Assembly: GCA_029551395.1 (NCBI GenBank) | Contig: JAKPFN010000101.1 | Location: 1-58,668 of the forward strand | Length of the DNA stretch: 58,668 nucleotides | Direction: 5' to 3' | Source: Armatimonadota bacterium | Lineage (GTDB): Bacteria > Armatimonadota > UBA5829 > DTLH01 | Shown here: one piece after another, positions 18,201-27,941 of the stretch | Layout: every line of letters starts with the position of its first letter | How positions within the stretch are numbered: the stretch's first letter is position 1 | Translations under genes and position numbers: made by a program | The notes under the pieces: model-generated | Database searches by the model: none | Told to the model about the DNA's origin: nothing | What the model saw: only the letters and a program-made list of their open reading frames with translations

Positions 18201-19520
18201 CTAGATGTTGAATTTTTCTCTTTTTATGGTTTGGTTGCCTTTGTGCCACTTTGCCAAGTGCTCCCGATGGGTCTTCAGGCAGGCTCCGGGGTTGAAATAC
18301 CGGTCGTAGAACTCCAAATCAAGATGATGGGCCTGAAGGTAGGTTTGCACGTATATGCTGGGGACTGTTCCTGGGAACTTGCCAAACTGGTCATAGATAT
18401 ACTGAGCCTGCAGGGCAACACATTCCTTGAATTCTTCACTGTGGATCATAGCACTGCCTCGGACTATACCGCTGGTTATCCACATTCCAGAGGTTTCCGG
18501 GTTGAACGGGCCTCCCAGGCCGAATTTTCTCTCCGCAACTGCTTCGACAGCCGACCTCATATCAGGATAATACGGCGGACAGAAGCCTTCCATCACTCCA
18601 GCCAGACCTGTAGGATTAGGCAGGGGCCAGCGGTCATCCTCATCATAACGGAAACCAAGCCCAGACATCCTGTCATCACCGCTTGCGCCAAGTATCGCAA
18701 ACGGATTAAGCCCGTTAAACATCCATCCGCCAAGCCCGACAGCCTGCAGCATCAAAGAGCCAGCGTAACAGGCCGCAGCAAGCTCCACAGTAAGCTCTCC
18801 GAGGCTCCACATCTCGATGAAAGTCAGAGGAATCGGATTATCCACATCAGCAAGATGACTGAAACGTTCGATACCGGGAATCTTCTGGTCCGTGGTGTCA
18901 TCGTATATCACGTAACCGTTCTGAAGGTAGTAGCATAGGTTCAAAAGCATATGCTGGGCCAAATCACCAACAGGAATCACCAGCATGGAACCTTCTATGT
19001 TGGCAATCCAAAGGTTATGCCCCTCTATAAACGGTTCTTCCCTTGGAATGTTGAGCCTGTGGTCTGAAATCTTTCTGATACACGATCTGTGAGCCTCCAG
19101 AACAGCCTGGATGTCCACAAATCCGTCTTCGTTTCGTTCTACCCTGGCAGGAGCGTCTCTGGTATCGACAAAATAAGTGCCTGTATCATCCGTAAAGAAG
19201 ACCTGACTGGTCTCAAAACCTGCAGAAGATGGGAAAGTCCGGCCTCCGGCAGCACCGGCGTAGTTTGGGAAGAAAGGCGCATACTTGGGATTGTGCATGA
19301 TGGCGTAGTGCCACCCCGTGTTGCCGGAAACAGCAGCCAGGACAAGCAGCTTCTCAGTATCGGAAAGCGGCAGCGGTTCCTGTCTCGATGTAAACTGGAG
19401 CGGACCGTTTTTAACAGCGGCGCCCATAGCAAACCGGCGAGACCGGCGGCCAAAAATAGCATCAACCAGCTTGATATCGAGAATTTCCTGCAGGTTCTGA
19501 GAGACTGTCTCCTTATACAC
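18201..19520 (-). CDS. Nitroreductase-like protein of unknown function (439 aa)
   Basis: The N-terminal stretch LVDAIFGRRSRRFAMGA resembles the RRS-x-R motif with which nitroreductase-fold proteins bind FMN, and LAAVSGNTGWHYAI is similar to the following helix in that family. The remaining 350 residues, including the conserved-looking GLGGPFNPETSG and QTYLQAHHLDLEFYDRYF, are not recognised. There is no signal peptide or membrane helix. Translation begins at GTG 19520 with AGGAGG 6 nt upstream, a clear ribosome-binding site. The family call is tentative, and a ThcOx/SagB-type oxidoreductase relative is another possibility. It is followed by the palindrome cluster at 18058. Confidence 0.5.
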   Translation of the reverse strand: MYKETVSQNLQEILDIKLVDAIFGRRSRRFAMGAAVKNGPLQFTSRQEPLPLSDTEKLLVLAAVSGNTGWHYAIMHNPKYAPFFPNYAGAAGGRTFPSSAGFETSQVFFTDDTGTYFVDTRDAPARVERNEDGFVDIQAVLEAHRSCIRKISDHRLNIPREEPFIEGHNLWIANIEGSMLVIPVGDLAQHMLLNLCYYLQNGYVIYDDTTDQKIPGIERFSHLADVDNPIPLTFIEMWSLGELTVELAAACYAGSLMLQAVGLGGWMFNGLNPFAILGASGDDRMSGLGFRYDEDDRWPLPNPTGLAGVMEGFCPPYYPDMRSAVEAVAERKFGLGGPFNPETSGMWITSGIVRGSAMIHSEEFKECVALQAQYIYDQFGKFPGTVPSIYVQTYLQAHHLDLEFYDRYFNPGACLKTHREHLAKWHKGNQTIKREKFNI

Positions 19521-19591
19521 GGCAAACCTCCTGATATGTTGATTATCATCGTCAGGAGGGATTTACCCAAGTTTAAGACTAACAGCGCAGA

Positions 19592-20077
19592 TTAGAGGTT
19601 TTTCTCGGTACGGGCCAGACTGAGCCGAATTGATTTACCCAAACGTACTGATGCAGCAAGCACCGGCAGAACCAGCACCAAGCCAGCAGCAGACAGCGTG
19701 CGGACAAGTTCCCGCCGAGCGAGGTCGGCATAAGCAGAGCCAGAGGAAACGTAACCTGTGCCGGAGATGATGAAAGAAGCGGAAAGAACAAGCGTCACAG
19801 TAAGCCAGGTATAAGTGAGCGACTTCCGAAGCACCGGATGAGCAGATGAGAGGCTTCGGTTGACACGTCCCGCAAGGACCATAGCAAGGATTGCGCTAGA
19901 AATCCCGATAATCGTCAGAATGCGAGCAGGGCCGAGCTTCGCAATCACCCAAGCGACCAATGCCAGCACAACCAGACTTAACAGGTGTTGAATGACCTTT
20001 CGGTTTTTCTTGTTTCGAGTGGGCCTTCGTATGATAGTGTTTTTACGTAGTGTTTTTGGTCGCTCCAGCGTTTGCAA
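19592..20077 (-). CDS. Small membrane protein of unknown function
   Basis: About 160 residues from a TTG at 20077, which has AGGAG roughly 10 nt upstream. A longer reading from TTG 20191 would run through the hairpin that follows the upstream gene and is unlikely. A basic N-terminus (LRKNTIIRRPTRNKKNRK) precedes three to four hydrophobic segments: near VVLALVAWVIAK, ILTIIGISSAILAMVLAG, TYTWLTVTLVLSASFIISG and AAGLVLVLPVLAASVRLG. No motif suggests a function. It is on the same strand as the hydrolase upstream and the nitroreductase-like gene downstream, but the hairpin at 20161 suggests separate mRNAs. Confidence 0.45.
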   Translation of the reverse strand: MQTLERPKTLRKNTIIRRPTRNKKNRKVIQHLLSLVVLALVAWVIAKLGPARILTIIGISSAILAMVLAGRVNRSLSSAHPVLRKSLTYTWLTVTLVLSASFIISGTGYVSSGSAYADLARRELVRTLSAAGLVLVLPVLAASVRLGKSIRLSLARTEKNL

Positions 20078-20160
20078 TAGCGGTAAACTCCTGCAGCAGG
20101 TGACAATTTTACTCCCCTTCGACAACGACGGGGCAATGTCCTCCGGGAAATTTATATTTT

Positions 20161-20189
20161 GGAGTGCGGTGTCGAGTTTGCCGCACTCC
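20161..20189 (-). terminator. Hairpin after the GH101-like gene
   Basis: GGAGTGCGG and CCGCACTCC form a perfect 9-bp stem just past the stop of the gene ending at 20199. The tail on the minus strand is A/T-rich (AAAATATAAATTT) rather than a pure T tract. Confidence 0.55.
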
Positions 20190-20198
20190 AAATGAGGT

Positions 20199-22307
20199 TT
20201 ATTTGTTTTTGTAGCTGATGTGATATGGTGTTCTGGCAGATGCAGTTATTGTCAGTTTGCCATCGCTGACCTTGTAACTACCGCCTTCTGAACCGCGAAG
20301 TCTTGTAACCTGTATCTTTTTGGAATCAGTCCAGGACTCAGGCAGGTCCACCGTAATCTTCGCATCCTTTCTTGAATAAACGGCTATGCGGCCATCCGGG
20401 ATGGGGATCATGGTAGCAAAATTCGACGCAACCAGGATGCCATCGCGGACAATCTTGTAGGTCAACTTGCTTCGGTCGACCTCAACATAAGTGTTGCGGT
20501 TGTAGGTTACTCGCTCTATTGTGCCGTTCTTCTCATAGGCGGATATCTCACGGTTTGCCAGACTGGCCCAAGGGAGAGTCACGAGATAATAAAGGTCCAT
20601 GATCTGCTCATCTGTGGTTGACCTATTGAAATCAGCGCTGAAGGTCCAGCCTGAGAGGAACAGGTTAAGCAGCCGATCATCTGTAGTTGGGCTGCTTCCC
20701 GCGGTAATCTTGCCGTGGTAAATCATAGGAACAAGCGGAATGCTCTCTTCAGCCGACCAGATTGGGACAGGTCTAGACTCAACCTGCCAGTAATGGCTGA
20801 TTCTGCTGGTAAACGGCGCTGTGAGCACTTCAGCAGTAACATCCACACCCAGTTTATTGAACGAATTAACCATAGCAAGTTTAGCGGCGATATTCTTGTT
20901 CCTGCCAGCTTTTACTTTAGGGTTGAAGTCTATCCTGTCAGGATCGTCAGTGAATACATCCAGGTGGATCGTGTCTTTGATTCCGAGCATATCCACCGTC
21001 TTCTTAGCCCGCTGGGCGGCTTGTTTTTCATACGCCGCAGGACTGATGACGTAAGCCTGGCCGCCTGCCCAGACTCCTCCTTTGGCAAGTTCACCATCCT
21101 GATCTACTGCGATAATGGCCGGATCCCATGCTGGGCTGTCCATATAAGCATCATGGAAGTTATCGTGAACACTGACAATGGCGTTCTGGAGCTTGCCAAG
21201 CTCAATGGTGGTCTTTAACTGGTCTAGTGTGCCGACCCTTGGATTGATGACCGACGTGTCAGGATAACCTGTGTCATGTCCATTATGCTGCCAGCCAATC
21301 AGATAGACGACCTGTCTGGCGCCGCCAGTAAGGCGGTTGACCCGCTGAATCATATCTCGAGCTTCGGAGAACATAATCCACTGCGGCTCTTTGGGACTAT
21401 CGAGGAGAATCTTATAAATAAAGCTGCCTGAATAAAGGCTGTTGATATTCCTTGGAATCGTGTCCCTGACAACTGCAGCTCCGGCAGTCCAGTCGATCTC
21501 TTTATCTTTATCAGCGTTTAGAATGGTAACACTGCAGGATGAGTCTTGCTGCACAAGGAACTGAAGCTCTGGTTTTTGAGTAATGGGCCTGCGCACGAAC
21601 TCGACAATAATCGTCCCGCACTTAGGGTCTGGTCTGATCTGGGAAATCATTTGATCGTCATACGAAGTAAGCGAAACAAGGCCGAGCATTTTACTGTGAT
21701 AGGCCATAGCGATAGGAATTATTTCGAACCAGTCTACTTTATGCAGGTGTTCGATAGGGTCTGACTTTTCTATATCCACCAGCCGTCCAGAACGTGTAGG
21801 CAGCGCAAGCTTCGCGCCGGATTGAGCAGCAAAAGCAGTGATAAGCGGCAGTTTGATGGATGCAATGCGAACAGGGTCTGTTTCCTTCAGCAATCTGGAG
21901 GTAACAGTCAGCCGATTACCTGCAACAGAAAACACCAGTTCGAACTCTGCAGCAGGTTTTTCTTTCCATAAGAGCCGGCAAGCATAGGTACCAGCTCCAC
22001 CAGCGGCGCTCAGAGCACATTCCAACCTTGCAGCTTCGTCAAGAGATGATTTATACATATCTGACTCAGCATCATAGAAGATAACTTCCGGCCCGATTCG
22101 GTCAGGAGAGCCATAGAGTACTTCCTTGGTAGCAACAGACCTGTACGCAACGACAATAGGGCGTGCAGGATCGAGATCCACCTCAATTACAGGTGAACTC
22201 AGTTTTGTAACTTTTTGCACAATCATTCCTTCTCCTAGTACAACCGAACAGGCTGTACACAACAACAGGGTGCATAGTAATCTAATTACAGCTTCGCTAC
22301 CAAGCAC
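20199..22307 (-). CDS. Secreted glycoside-hydrolase-like protein (GH101/DUF5696 type)
   Basis: A 702-residue exported protein. GTG 22307 has GGAGG 7 nt upstream. The signal peptide is MLGSEAVIRLLCTLLLCTAC (a lipobox is possible at LLCTAC). Beta-rich residues 30-280 precede a barrel-like region with YLIGWQHNGHDTGYPD, VHDNFHDAY and DTIHLDVFTDDP, and a C-terminal beta domain with RIAVYSRKDAKITVDLP. The order resembles endo-alpha-N-acetylgalactosaminidases (GH101) and the related DUF5696 group, which cut glycans from O-glycoproteins. The aspartates in HLDVFTDD are candidates for the catalytic residues. I infer the fold from these patterns, and substrate is unknown. Confidence 0.5.
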   Translation of the reverse strand: MLGSEAVIRLLCTLLLCTACSVVLGEGMIVQKVTKLSSPVIEVDLDPARPIVVAYRSVATKEVLYGSPDRIGPEVIFYDAESDMYKSSLDEAARLECALSAAGGAGTYACRLLWKEKPAAEFELVFSVAGNRLTVTSRLLKETDPVRIASIKLPLITAFAAQSGAKLALPTRSGRLVDIEKSDPIEHLHKVDWFEIIPIAMAYHSKMLGLVSLTSYDDQMISQIRPDPKCGTIIVEFVRRPITQKPELQFLVQQDSSCSVTILNADKDKEIDWTAGAAVVRDTIPRNINSLYSGSFIYKILLDSPKEPQWIMFSEARDMIQRVNRLTGGARQVVYLIGWQHNGHDTGYPDTSVINPRVGTLDQLKTTIELGKLQNAIVSVHDNFHDAYMDSPAWDPAIIAVDQDGELAKGGVWAGGQAYVISPAAYEKQAAQRAKKTVDMLGIKDTIHLDVFTDDPDRIDFNPKVKAGRNKNIAAKLAMVNSFNKLGVDVTAEVLTAPFTSRISHYWQVESRPVPIWSAEESIPLVPMIYHGKITAGSSPTTDDRLLNLFLSGWTFSADFNRSTTDEQIMDLYYLVTLPWASLANREISAYEKNGTIERVTYNRNTYVEVDRSKLTYKIVRDGILVASNFATMIPIPDGRIAVYSRKDAKITVDLPESWTDSKKIQVTRLRGSEGGSYKVSDGKLTITASARTPYHISYKNK

Positions 22308-22457
22308 AACAATGCCTCCAGAACCGCACTATTTTATTCTTCAGACTGTTTTATTTACTTCCACGTTCCATTTATCGGTATTACAGAGACTGAAGGCAAT
22401 GCTTTATCCGTATTGGGCTGAATAACGAGGGGGTAAACTCAATATGGGAGCACTTAA

Positions 22458-23579
22458 ATGGCGGAAGACAGATTATCGACAACAGATATCAAAGGGCTTA
22501 TATCGTTTGGGATACTGCTTGCAGCATTCATCTACCTTGCAATCAGATTCATCGATGCAATTGCAGGGGTACTTATCGTATTTGGCATAGTACTGCTTGC
22601 AGCATTGGTATTGAACCCAATCGTGTCATGGGCTGAACAACACAAGGTACCAAGAGTTTTATCTACTATCATACTTGCACTGTTGTTGATTGGGTTTCTG
22701 GTGCTTCTGGGGTTCCTGATAATCCCACCTGCAGTAAGCCAGTTTACTCAACTGATTACTGAGATTCCGGTATACCTCGATAATATGCGGTCATGGGCAA
22801 ATGACCGGTTCCCAAACATTGCAAGTAGAATACCTGCATCCGGAGAAACGCTCGTTCAGGAGACAATTCAACGGATAGTCCCTCTTCTAGGAGGTATACT
22901 CGGGTATGCAGCCAGTTTTGCCAACCTGATAGTCACAGCATTTCTGATATTCCTTGCAACTATCTATGTGCTGACTAATCCCCTGCCCCTACTACAAGGT
23001 TTTATTGCTCTATTTCCTCAGAAAAGACGGGAGAAAGTGATAAATGCCACTCAACGGCTTTCCCGGCAGATGCTTTCATGGGCTTATGGCACGTTAATCA
23101 GCATGTTTTTAGTGTTTGGTATGACATGGCTGGCACTATCGATAATCGGCGTAGAAGCTGCGTTTCTATTTGCGTTGATAGCAGGCGTATTTGAGGCAGT
23201 TCCGACGGTTGGGCCAATAATTGCAGCAATACCGCCAACATTGATAGCTCTGGGAGAAGATCCCATACTCGCGCTATGGGTTGTAATAGCCTACGTCGTG
23301 ATTCAACAGGTAGAAAGTCAACTGATTTTCCCTCTTGTAATGTCCGGTCAGGTCGAGCTGCATCCGGTATCGATAATCTTTGCAGTGCTTGTGATGGGAG
23401 GACTGTTTGGGATTATCGGAATATTTCTTGCCGTGCCGGCGGCAATGCTGGTCAAGGTGCTGGTTTATGTATTCTATATAGAGCCTCGAAACCAGGGCGA
23501 AGAGAAAAGCATCGAGCACGGCGCAGAAGAGATGGTTATATGGCAAAATGGCGCAGACTCCAAAGAAGACCAACACTAA
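22458..23579 (+). CDS. AI-2E family membrane transporter (PerM-like)
   Basis: A 373-residue polytopic protein of the AI-2E/PerM family, whose members export small solutes or ions; the autoinducer link holds for only a few of them. About seven or eight membrane segments are visible, with two early ones (ISFGILLAAFIYLAIRF, IAGVLIVFGIVLLAALVL), a soluble stretch containing EIPVYLDNMRSWANDRFP, and the family's late conserved region (ALIAGVFEAVPTVGPIIA, then QLIFPLVMSGQVELHPV). ATG 22458 has GGGAG 7-8 nt upstream. It is divergent from the GH101-like gene and 211 nt ahead of the Lon-type gene, with an inverted repeat in between. Confidence 0.93.
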   Translation: MAEDRLSTTDIKGLISFGILLAAFIYLAIRFIDAIAGVLIVFGIVLLAALVLNPIVSWAEQHKVPRVLSTIILALLLIGFLVLLGFLIIPPAVSQFTQLITEIPVYLDNMRSWANDRFPNIASRIPASGETLVQETIQRIVPLLGGILGYAASFANLIVTAFLIFLATIYVLTNPLPLLQGFIALFPQKRREKVINATQRLSRQMLSWAYGTLISMFLVFGMTWLALSIIGVEAAFLFALIAGVFEAVPTVGPIIAAIPPTLIALGEDPILALWVVIAYVVIQQVESQLIFPLVMSGQVELHPVSIIFAVLVMGGLFGIIGIFLAVPAAMLVKVLVYVFYIEPRNQGEEKSIEHGAEEMVIWQNGADSKEDQH

Positions 23580-23686
23580 GGTCTTAAGCCGGTCAGGAAG
23601 TAGTTTCCTGGAAAGCAACTGCCGGGTATGTAGAAGGTAATAACCTGAGTTGAGTTTCCAGTGTAAAAACAAGCGAATAGTTCCAT

Positions 23687-23731
23687 TAACCAACCATTGA
23701 AACTCAGATGATTGTGGTTGGGCTAATGGAT
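23687..23731. repeat. Inverted repeat between the permease and Lon-type genes
   Basis: CCATTAACCAACC (about 23687-23699) and GGTTGGGCTAATGG (about 23717-23731) form an imperfect stem around 18 nt. It could be an attenuated 3' hairpin of the permease mRNA. Confidence 0.4.
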
Positions 23732-23790
23732 TGTGACCGAATAGTTTGGCATCGACAGGCGGTCATCCGCCGGATTATTGGAGATTACAG

Positions 23791-26265
23791 ATGGCAGAAT
23801 GGCGTGCATTATCACCTGAAGAACTAAGACACAGGTGTGATCCGGACTGTCTGGGTTTTGAGTCCACGGAAGAAATTGAAGGTATTGAGGGTACCGTTGG
23901 GCAGGAGAGAGCCGTAGCAGCAATCGAGTTTGGCCTGGGCATCCGAACACATGGGTTCAATATGTTTGTTGCAGGAAGGACCGGGACTGGTAAAAATACC
24001 AGTATCAAGGAATTCGTGAATGAGCGTGCAAAGAACGAACCGGTACCCAGTGATTGGGTTTATGTATATAACTTCGATGATCCTCTCCGCCCATTAGCAA
24101 TAAAGTTGGCCTCTGGACGTGCGGATGAGTTCGCCGAAGATATGGACAGACTGATAAAAGCGGTCAGACTGGAATTGCCCAGAGCTTTTGAAAGCGAGAA
24201 CTACGAAAAACGCAAAGCTGAAACAATACAGAATATCCAAAAAAAGCGTGATGATATATTCTCGCAGCTACAGCAGGAGGCTTCTTCACTTGGTTTCTCC
24301 ATTGAAATGACCCCTATTGGAATCGTCACAGTGCCGATGGCTGATGGCAAACCCATAGGGCGGGATGAGTTCGAGCAATTACCGGAGAGTGATAAACAGC
24401 AGATTAAGGAAAGGAGCAATGCGCTTGAGAAGAGCATAAACCAGTCAATATCCAAGGTCCGTCAGCTTGAGAAGGAGGCTCAGGACCGGGTAAAGGAACT
24501 GGATAGAGAGATAGCGCTTTATGCAGTGGGACATCTGCTCGAGGACATCCGACACAAGTATATGGCTTGTCTTCCTGAAGAGGAATGTCAGGCAATACTG
24601 GACTATCTGCAGAAGGTACAGGATGACATAGTAGACCACGTTGAGGATTTCAGGGAAACCGAGAAAAGGCAGGGCGCAATACCCATACCAGGATTTGCTG
24701 AAGCTGCAGAAGCTTCATTCGATAAGTATAAGGTCAATGTATTTGTAAGTAACAAGGAAACTACCGGAGCGCCGGTGGTGGTAGAAAACAATCCGAACTA
24801 CTACAATCTGCTGGGAAAGGTTGAGTATAGGGCGAGGTTCGGTATGATGACTACCGACCACAATATGATCCGCGCAGGAGCTATTCACAAGGCAAACGGA
24901 GGCTATCTTATAGTACAAGCACTGGATGTGCTTCTGCATCCATTTGCCTGGGATGGGCTTAAACGGACTCTGCGCTCAAGAGAAGCCAAAGTAGAGAATA
25001 TCACTGAGCAATATGGACTTGTGCCTGCCGTAACACCTAAACCGGAGCCTATTCCGCTGAATGTGAAGGTGATACTTGTGGGCAGCCCTTACATCTACTA
25101 CCTGCTTTACCATCTGGATGAAGATTTCCAGAAGCTGTTTAAGGTAAAGGCGGACTTTGATATTGAAATGAACCGGACCGACCTCCACATAGAGCAGTAT
25201 GCGAGGTTCATCAGCAAACAGTGCAGAGAGAAAGGGTTAAAACACTTCCACAAATCTGCTGTTGCCAAGATTGTAGAGCAAGGCTCAAGGATGATTGAGG
25301 ACAAAGACCGGATATCCACTAGATTCCTCGATGTATCCGACCTGGTATCTGAGTCAAGTTACTGGGCAAGCCAGAACGGCAACCATCTGGTCATGGCTGA
25401 AGATGTAGAAAAGGCGCTTGAGCAAAAGGAATACCGCTCAAGGATGATAGAGGACAAGATCCAGGAACTGATAGAAGAAGGCGTGATAATGATAGACACT
25501 GACCGGAGTGTGACAGGTCAGGCGAATGGACTGTCTATCTATTCTCTTGGCGATTACACATTCGGGCGGCCGTCAAGGATTACCTGCCGGACAGCGATAG
25601 GCAGAGGCGGTATCATAGACATCCAAAGAGAGACGGAAATGGGTGGAAAAATCCACAGCAAGGGAGTTATGATTCTGAATGGATATCTGACCGGGCAGTA
25701 TGCTCAGGACAAACCGCTTGTATTATCTGCAACGATAGCGTTTGAGCAGCTTTATGAGGAAGTAGATGGTGATTCTGCGTCCAGCACAGAGCTTTATACA
25801 CTGCTTTCGAGCCTGTCAGGCCTGCCAATCAAGCAGGGGATAGCGATTACCGGTTCAGTTAACCAGCGGGGAGAGATTCAGCCCATCGGAGGAGTCAACC
25901 GGAAGATAGAAGGGTTTTATGAGGTCTGCAAGGCCAAGGGACTGGATGGTTCTCAGGGGGTTATCATCCCTCACCAGAATGTCAGACATCTGATGCTCAA
26001 GGAAGAGGTAATCCAGGCGGTGCGTGATGGTAAGTTCAATATCTGGGCTATTAAGACTATAGATGAAGGGATAGAAATCCTGACCGGTGTGCCTGCAGGT
26101 ACACGTTCGGACGATGGAAGCTATCCAGAGGGCACGGTCCATTATCTGGTCGACAAGCGTTTGAAGGAGATGGCCGACAAGGTGAGAGAGTTCGGTACTA
26201 CAGACGGCTACATGCCTAAAGAAAGGAAAGAGGCCATTCGGGCGTCCATGTCCCATGAGGGATAG
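23791..26265 (+). CDS. ATP-dependent Lon-type protease (AAA, LonB-like)
   Basis: An 824-residue ATP-dependent serine protease of the AAA_32/LonB-like group. The start is ATG 23791 (MAEWRALSPEEL) with GGAG 7 nt upstream; a TTG at 23746 has none. Walker A GRTGTGKN is at residues 62-69. A coiled-coil insertion follows (about 130-270: ETIQNIQKKRDDIF, EKSINQSISKVRQLEKEAQD). Then comes the second ATPase half, and a C-terminal Lon proteolytic domain with the catalytic serine in DGDSASS (Ser662) and lysine in GVNRKIEGF (Lys705). It has no LAN N-terminal domain, so it is not the classical LonA. It probably degrades damaged or regulatory proteins in the cytoplasm. Confidence 0.92.
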   Translation: MAEWRALSPEELRHRCDPDCLGFESTEEIEGIEGTVGQERAVAAIEFGLGIRTHGFNMFVAGRTGTGKNTSIKEFVNERAKNEPVPSDWVYVYNFDDPLRPLAIKLASGRADEFAEDMDRLIKAVRLELPRAFESENYEKRKAETIQNIQKKRDDIFSQLQQEASSLGFSIEMTPIGIVTVPMADGKPIGRDEFEQLPESDKQQIKERSNALEKSINQSISKVRQLEKEAQDRVKELDREIALYAVGHLLEDIRHKYMACLPEEECQAILDYLQKVQDDIVDHVEDFRETEKRQGAIPIPGFAEAAEASFDKYKVNVFVSNKETTGAPVVVENNPNYYNLLGKVEYRARFGMMTTDHNMIRAGAIHKANGGYLIVQALDVLLHPFAWDGLKRTLRSREAKVENITEQYGLVPAVTPKPEPIPLNVKVILVGSPYIYYLLYHLDEDFQKLFKVKADFDIEMNRTDLHIEQYARFISKQCREKGLKHFHKSAVAKIVEQGSRMIEDKDRISTRFLDVSDLVSESSYWASQNGNHLVMAEDVEKALEQKEYRSRMIEDKIQELIEEGVIMIDTDRSVTGQANGLSIYSLGDYTFGRPSRITCRTAIGRGGIIDIQRETEMGGKIHSKGVMILNGYLTGQYAQDKPLVLSATIAFEQLYEEVDGDSASSTELYTLLSSLSGLPIKQGIAITGSVNQRGEIQPIGGVNRKIEGFYEVCKAKGLDGSQGVIIPHQNVRHLMLKEEVIQAVRDGKFNIWAIKTIDEGIEILTGVPAGTRSDDGSYPEGTVHYLVDKRLKEMADKVREFGTTDGYMPKERKEAIRASMSHEG

Positions 26266-26275
26266 GACGTATGAC

Positions 26276-26507
26276 CGTCATTCTGAACTTATTTCAGTGT
26301 CTATGAGATAACCGTCACCCTGAGCTTGTCTCAGGGTTTCATACTTGCCAGGAGATGCCGAATCAAGTTCGGCATGACGGAGCGAACGTCACCCTGAACT
26401 CGTTTCAGGGTCTAAATCAGATGCTGAATCGAGTTCAGGGTGACGTGTTAATCGAGTTCAGCATGATGTGTTTATCAAGCTCGGCATGACGAGTTGAGTT
26501 CAGCATA
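26276..26507. repeat. Array of dispersed palindromes of the CACCCTGA...TCAGGGT type
   Basis: Short stem-loops follow one another: ACCCTGAGCTTGTCTCAGGGT (about 26317-26336, here quoted across 21 positions only by its ends ACCCTGAG and CTCAGGGT), TGCCGAATCAAGTTCGGCA (about 26356-26374), ACCCTGAA with TTCAGGGT (26391-26411), and TGCTGAA with TTCAGCA types further on. This repeat style is widespread in unrelated bacterial genomes. It lies 3' of the Lon-type gene. Confidence 0.75.
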
Positions 26508-26511
26508 GATT

Positions 26512-26563
26512 GGGATTACAAATCCCACCATAGAAGAAGGGCCGGGATTGCAAATCCCAGCCC
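26512..26563. repeat. ATTGCAAAT-family palindromes next to the 26276 array
   Basis: GGGATTACAAATCCC (26512-26526) and GGGCCGGG-ATTGCAAAT-CCCAGCCC (26539-26563). The second copy keeps the core while its arms are again mutually complementary. Confidence 0.7.
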
Positions 26564-26601
26564 AGAAGAGGTTCCAGCCAAGAGGAAAACAGCATACTGA
26601 C

Positions 26602-27570
26602 CTATTCAGACTGGCAAGCGTAAGTTTCTACCATTTTCTTTGCTGTATTATAAATGGCTTCTTTAAGCTCAACCGGTTCTAGCACCTCAGCATCTGCTCC
26701 CCAACTGAGTATCCAAAATCCAATTTCCTCAGTCCCTACTACCTGAACGGAGAAAATGACGCTTCCATCGGGTAGTTCTTCAATCTGCTGAGTAGGATGG
26801 TGTTTGCCTTCTTTAATAATTCGGGAAACTCGCGGTGAAAACCAGACTTTGACAAGCTGTTCTTCGCCGCCAGTCCACATTTCCCAGCTTTTGGCATAAA
26901 AAGAATCGACGGAAAAATCGCTTGGCACTTGAAATACCGTTCCGGAATCCTCAGCCTTTATAATACGCACCAGCTTCAGTTGGATGACCTTGTTATGAGA
27001 ATGGGAATGGGCAACAAGATACCAGTTATGCCTGCGGAAGACCAGAGCGTAGGGATCTATGGTGAGCGTCTTGGTCTCACCACTGTGATGCGAGCAGTAT
27101 ACAACGGACAATCTCTTGTTATGCTCAATTGCACCGGCTATGCAAGTTACAATCTCGCTGTTACAGTCGGTGTCTGAGAGTGAAGGAGTGAAGATTGAAT
27201 GTCTTGCAACAGCCGATTGGACGGACTGCAGAGTGTCTCCAGTCAGAGCGGATTCTATCTTCTTCCAAGCGGAAAGAGCATACTCCGAAAAGGGGCCGGA
27301 CTTGTTGACTGGTCCTGATGTAAGCGATAACCGAACAGAGAGGACTTCTTTTGGGGTGAGGTCGATTTTAGAAGGTATCGCACGGTCGGCGATGTAGTAG
27401 CCACCTTGTTCGCAGAACACCTGGACGTGAAGTTCCTCACCCAGCGACTCAAGATATCTATAAACAGTGCGTTCTGAGCGGCCTAATTCCTGCGCCAACT
27501 GGCTAATACTAAGCCCCGGCTGCTCACGCAGTAGATCGATCATCTGAAGAAGTAAAACCGACTTAGGCAT
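26602..27570 (-). CDS. WYL-domain transcriptional regulator
   Basis: A 322-residue DNA-binding regulator. The first 60 residues form a winged helix of the HTH_11/DeoR kind (LSISQLAQELGRSERTVYRYLESLGEEL). A WYL domain lies at about 140-215 (DPYALVFRRHNWYLVAHSHS), which senses ligands, often nucleic-acid-related, in relatives. A WCX-type C-terminal domain follows (VKVWFSPRVSRIIKE). ATG 27570 has GGGGGG 5 nt upstream. No defence or DNA-repair gene is adjacent, so the target is not obvious; the inverted repeat at 27727-27760, upstream of the gene, could be its own operator. Confidence 0.9.
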   Translation of the reverse strand: MPKSVLLLQMIDLLREQPGLSISQLAQELGRSERTVYRYLESLGEELHVQVFCEQGGYYIADRAIPSKIDLTPKEVLSVRLSLTSGPVNKSGPFSEYALSAWKKIESALTGDTLQSVQSAVARHSIFTPSLSDTDCNSEIVTCIAGAIEHNKRLSVVYCSHHSGETKTLTIDPYALVFRRHNWYLVAHSHSHNKVIQLKLVRIIKAEDSGTVFQVPSDFSVDSFYAKSWEMWTGGEEQLVKVWFSPRVSRIIKEGKHHPTQQIEELPDGSVIFSVQVVGTEEIGFWILSWGADAEVLEPVELKEAIYNTAKKMVETYACQSE

Positions 27571-27726
27571 AACAACCCCCCAAGCTACAGGTTTTCCTGT
27601 ACTGCGACATAATCCAGAAGCCTGAATAGATTACTGGTGATCCTGAAAAAGCAGGACTACTGACCGGCAGTAGAGAACCGACAGGCAGTTTGTATATATT
27701 CTTAACAAGTGGAGGTGGGAATTCCT

Positions 27727-27760
27727 CCTCGAAATTTGTGAAAATCCATCATTTTCGAGG
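27727..27760. promoter_or_regulatory. Inverted repeat upstream of the WYL regulator
   Basis: CCTCGAAA (27727-27734) and TTTTCGAGG (27752-27760) are inverted, with direct copies of GAAATTT nearby. It is about 160 nt upstream of the regulator's start. The rest of 27571-27940 shows no gene. Confidence 0.3.
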
Positions 27761-27941
27761 AAATTTCACTCGGTCGGTGGCATACATCTTTAGCAGGAAC
27801 AGAATATTCAGCAGGAAAACGATATGATGCTGGTTCAAATCACTTATACATCCAAGTGATAAGGCAGCCAATGTTAAGAGTGATAACAAAAACAGGCGTC
27901 AAGCAGTGGTAAAACTTGACGGAACAATTGCATAGTTAAAT

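Noticed and set aside
27829-27860. GGTTCAAATC sequence resembling a tRNA T-loop
   Set aside because: No cloverleaf arms or CCA-end stem could be found around it.
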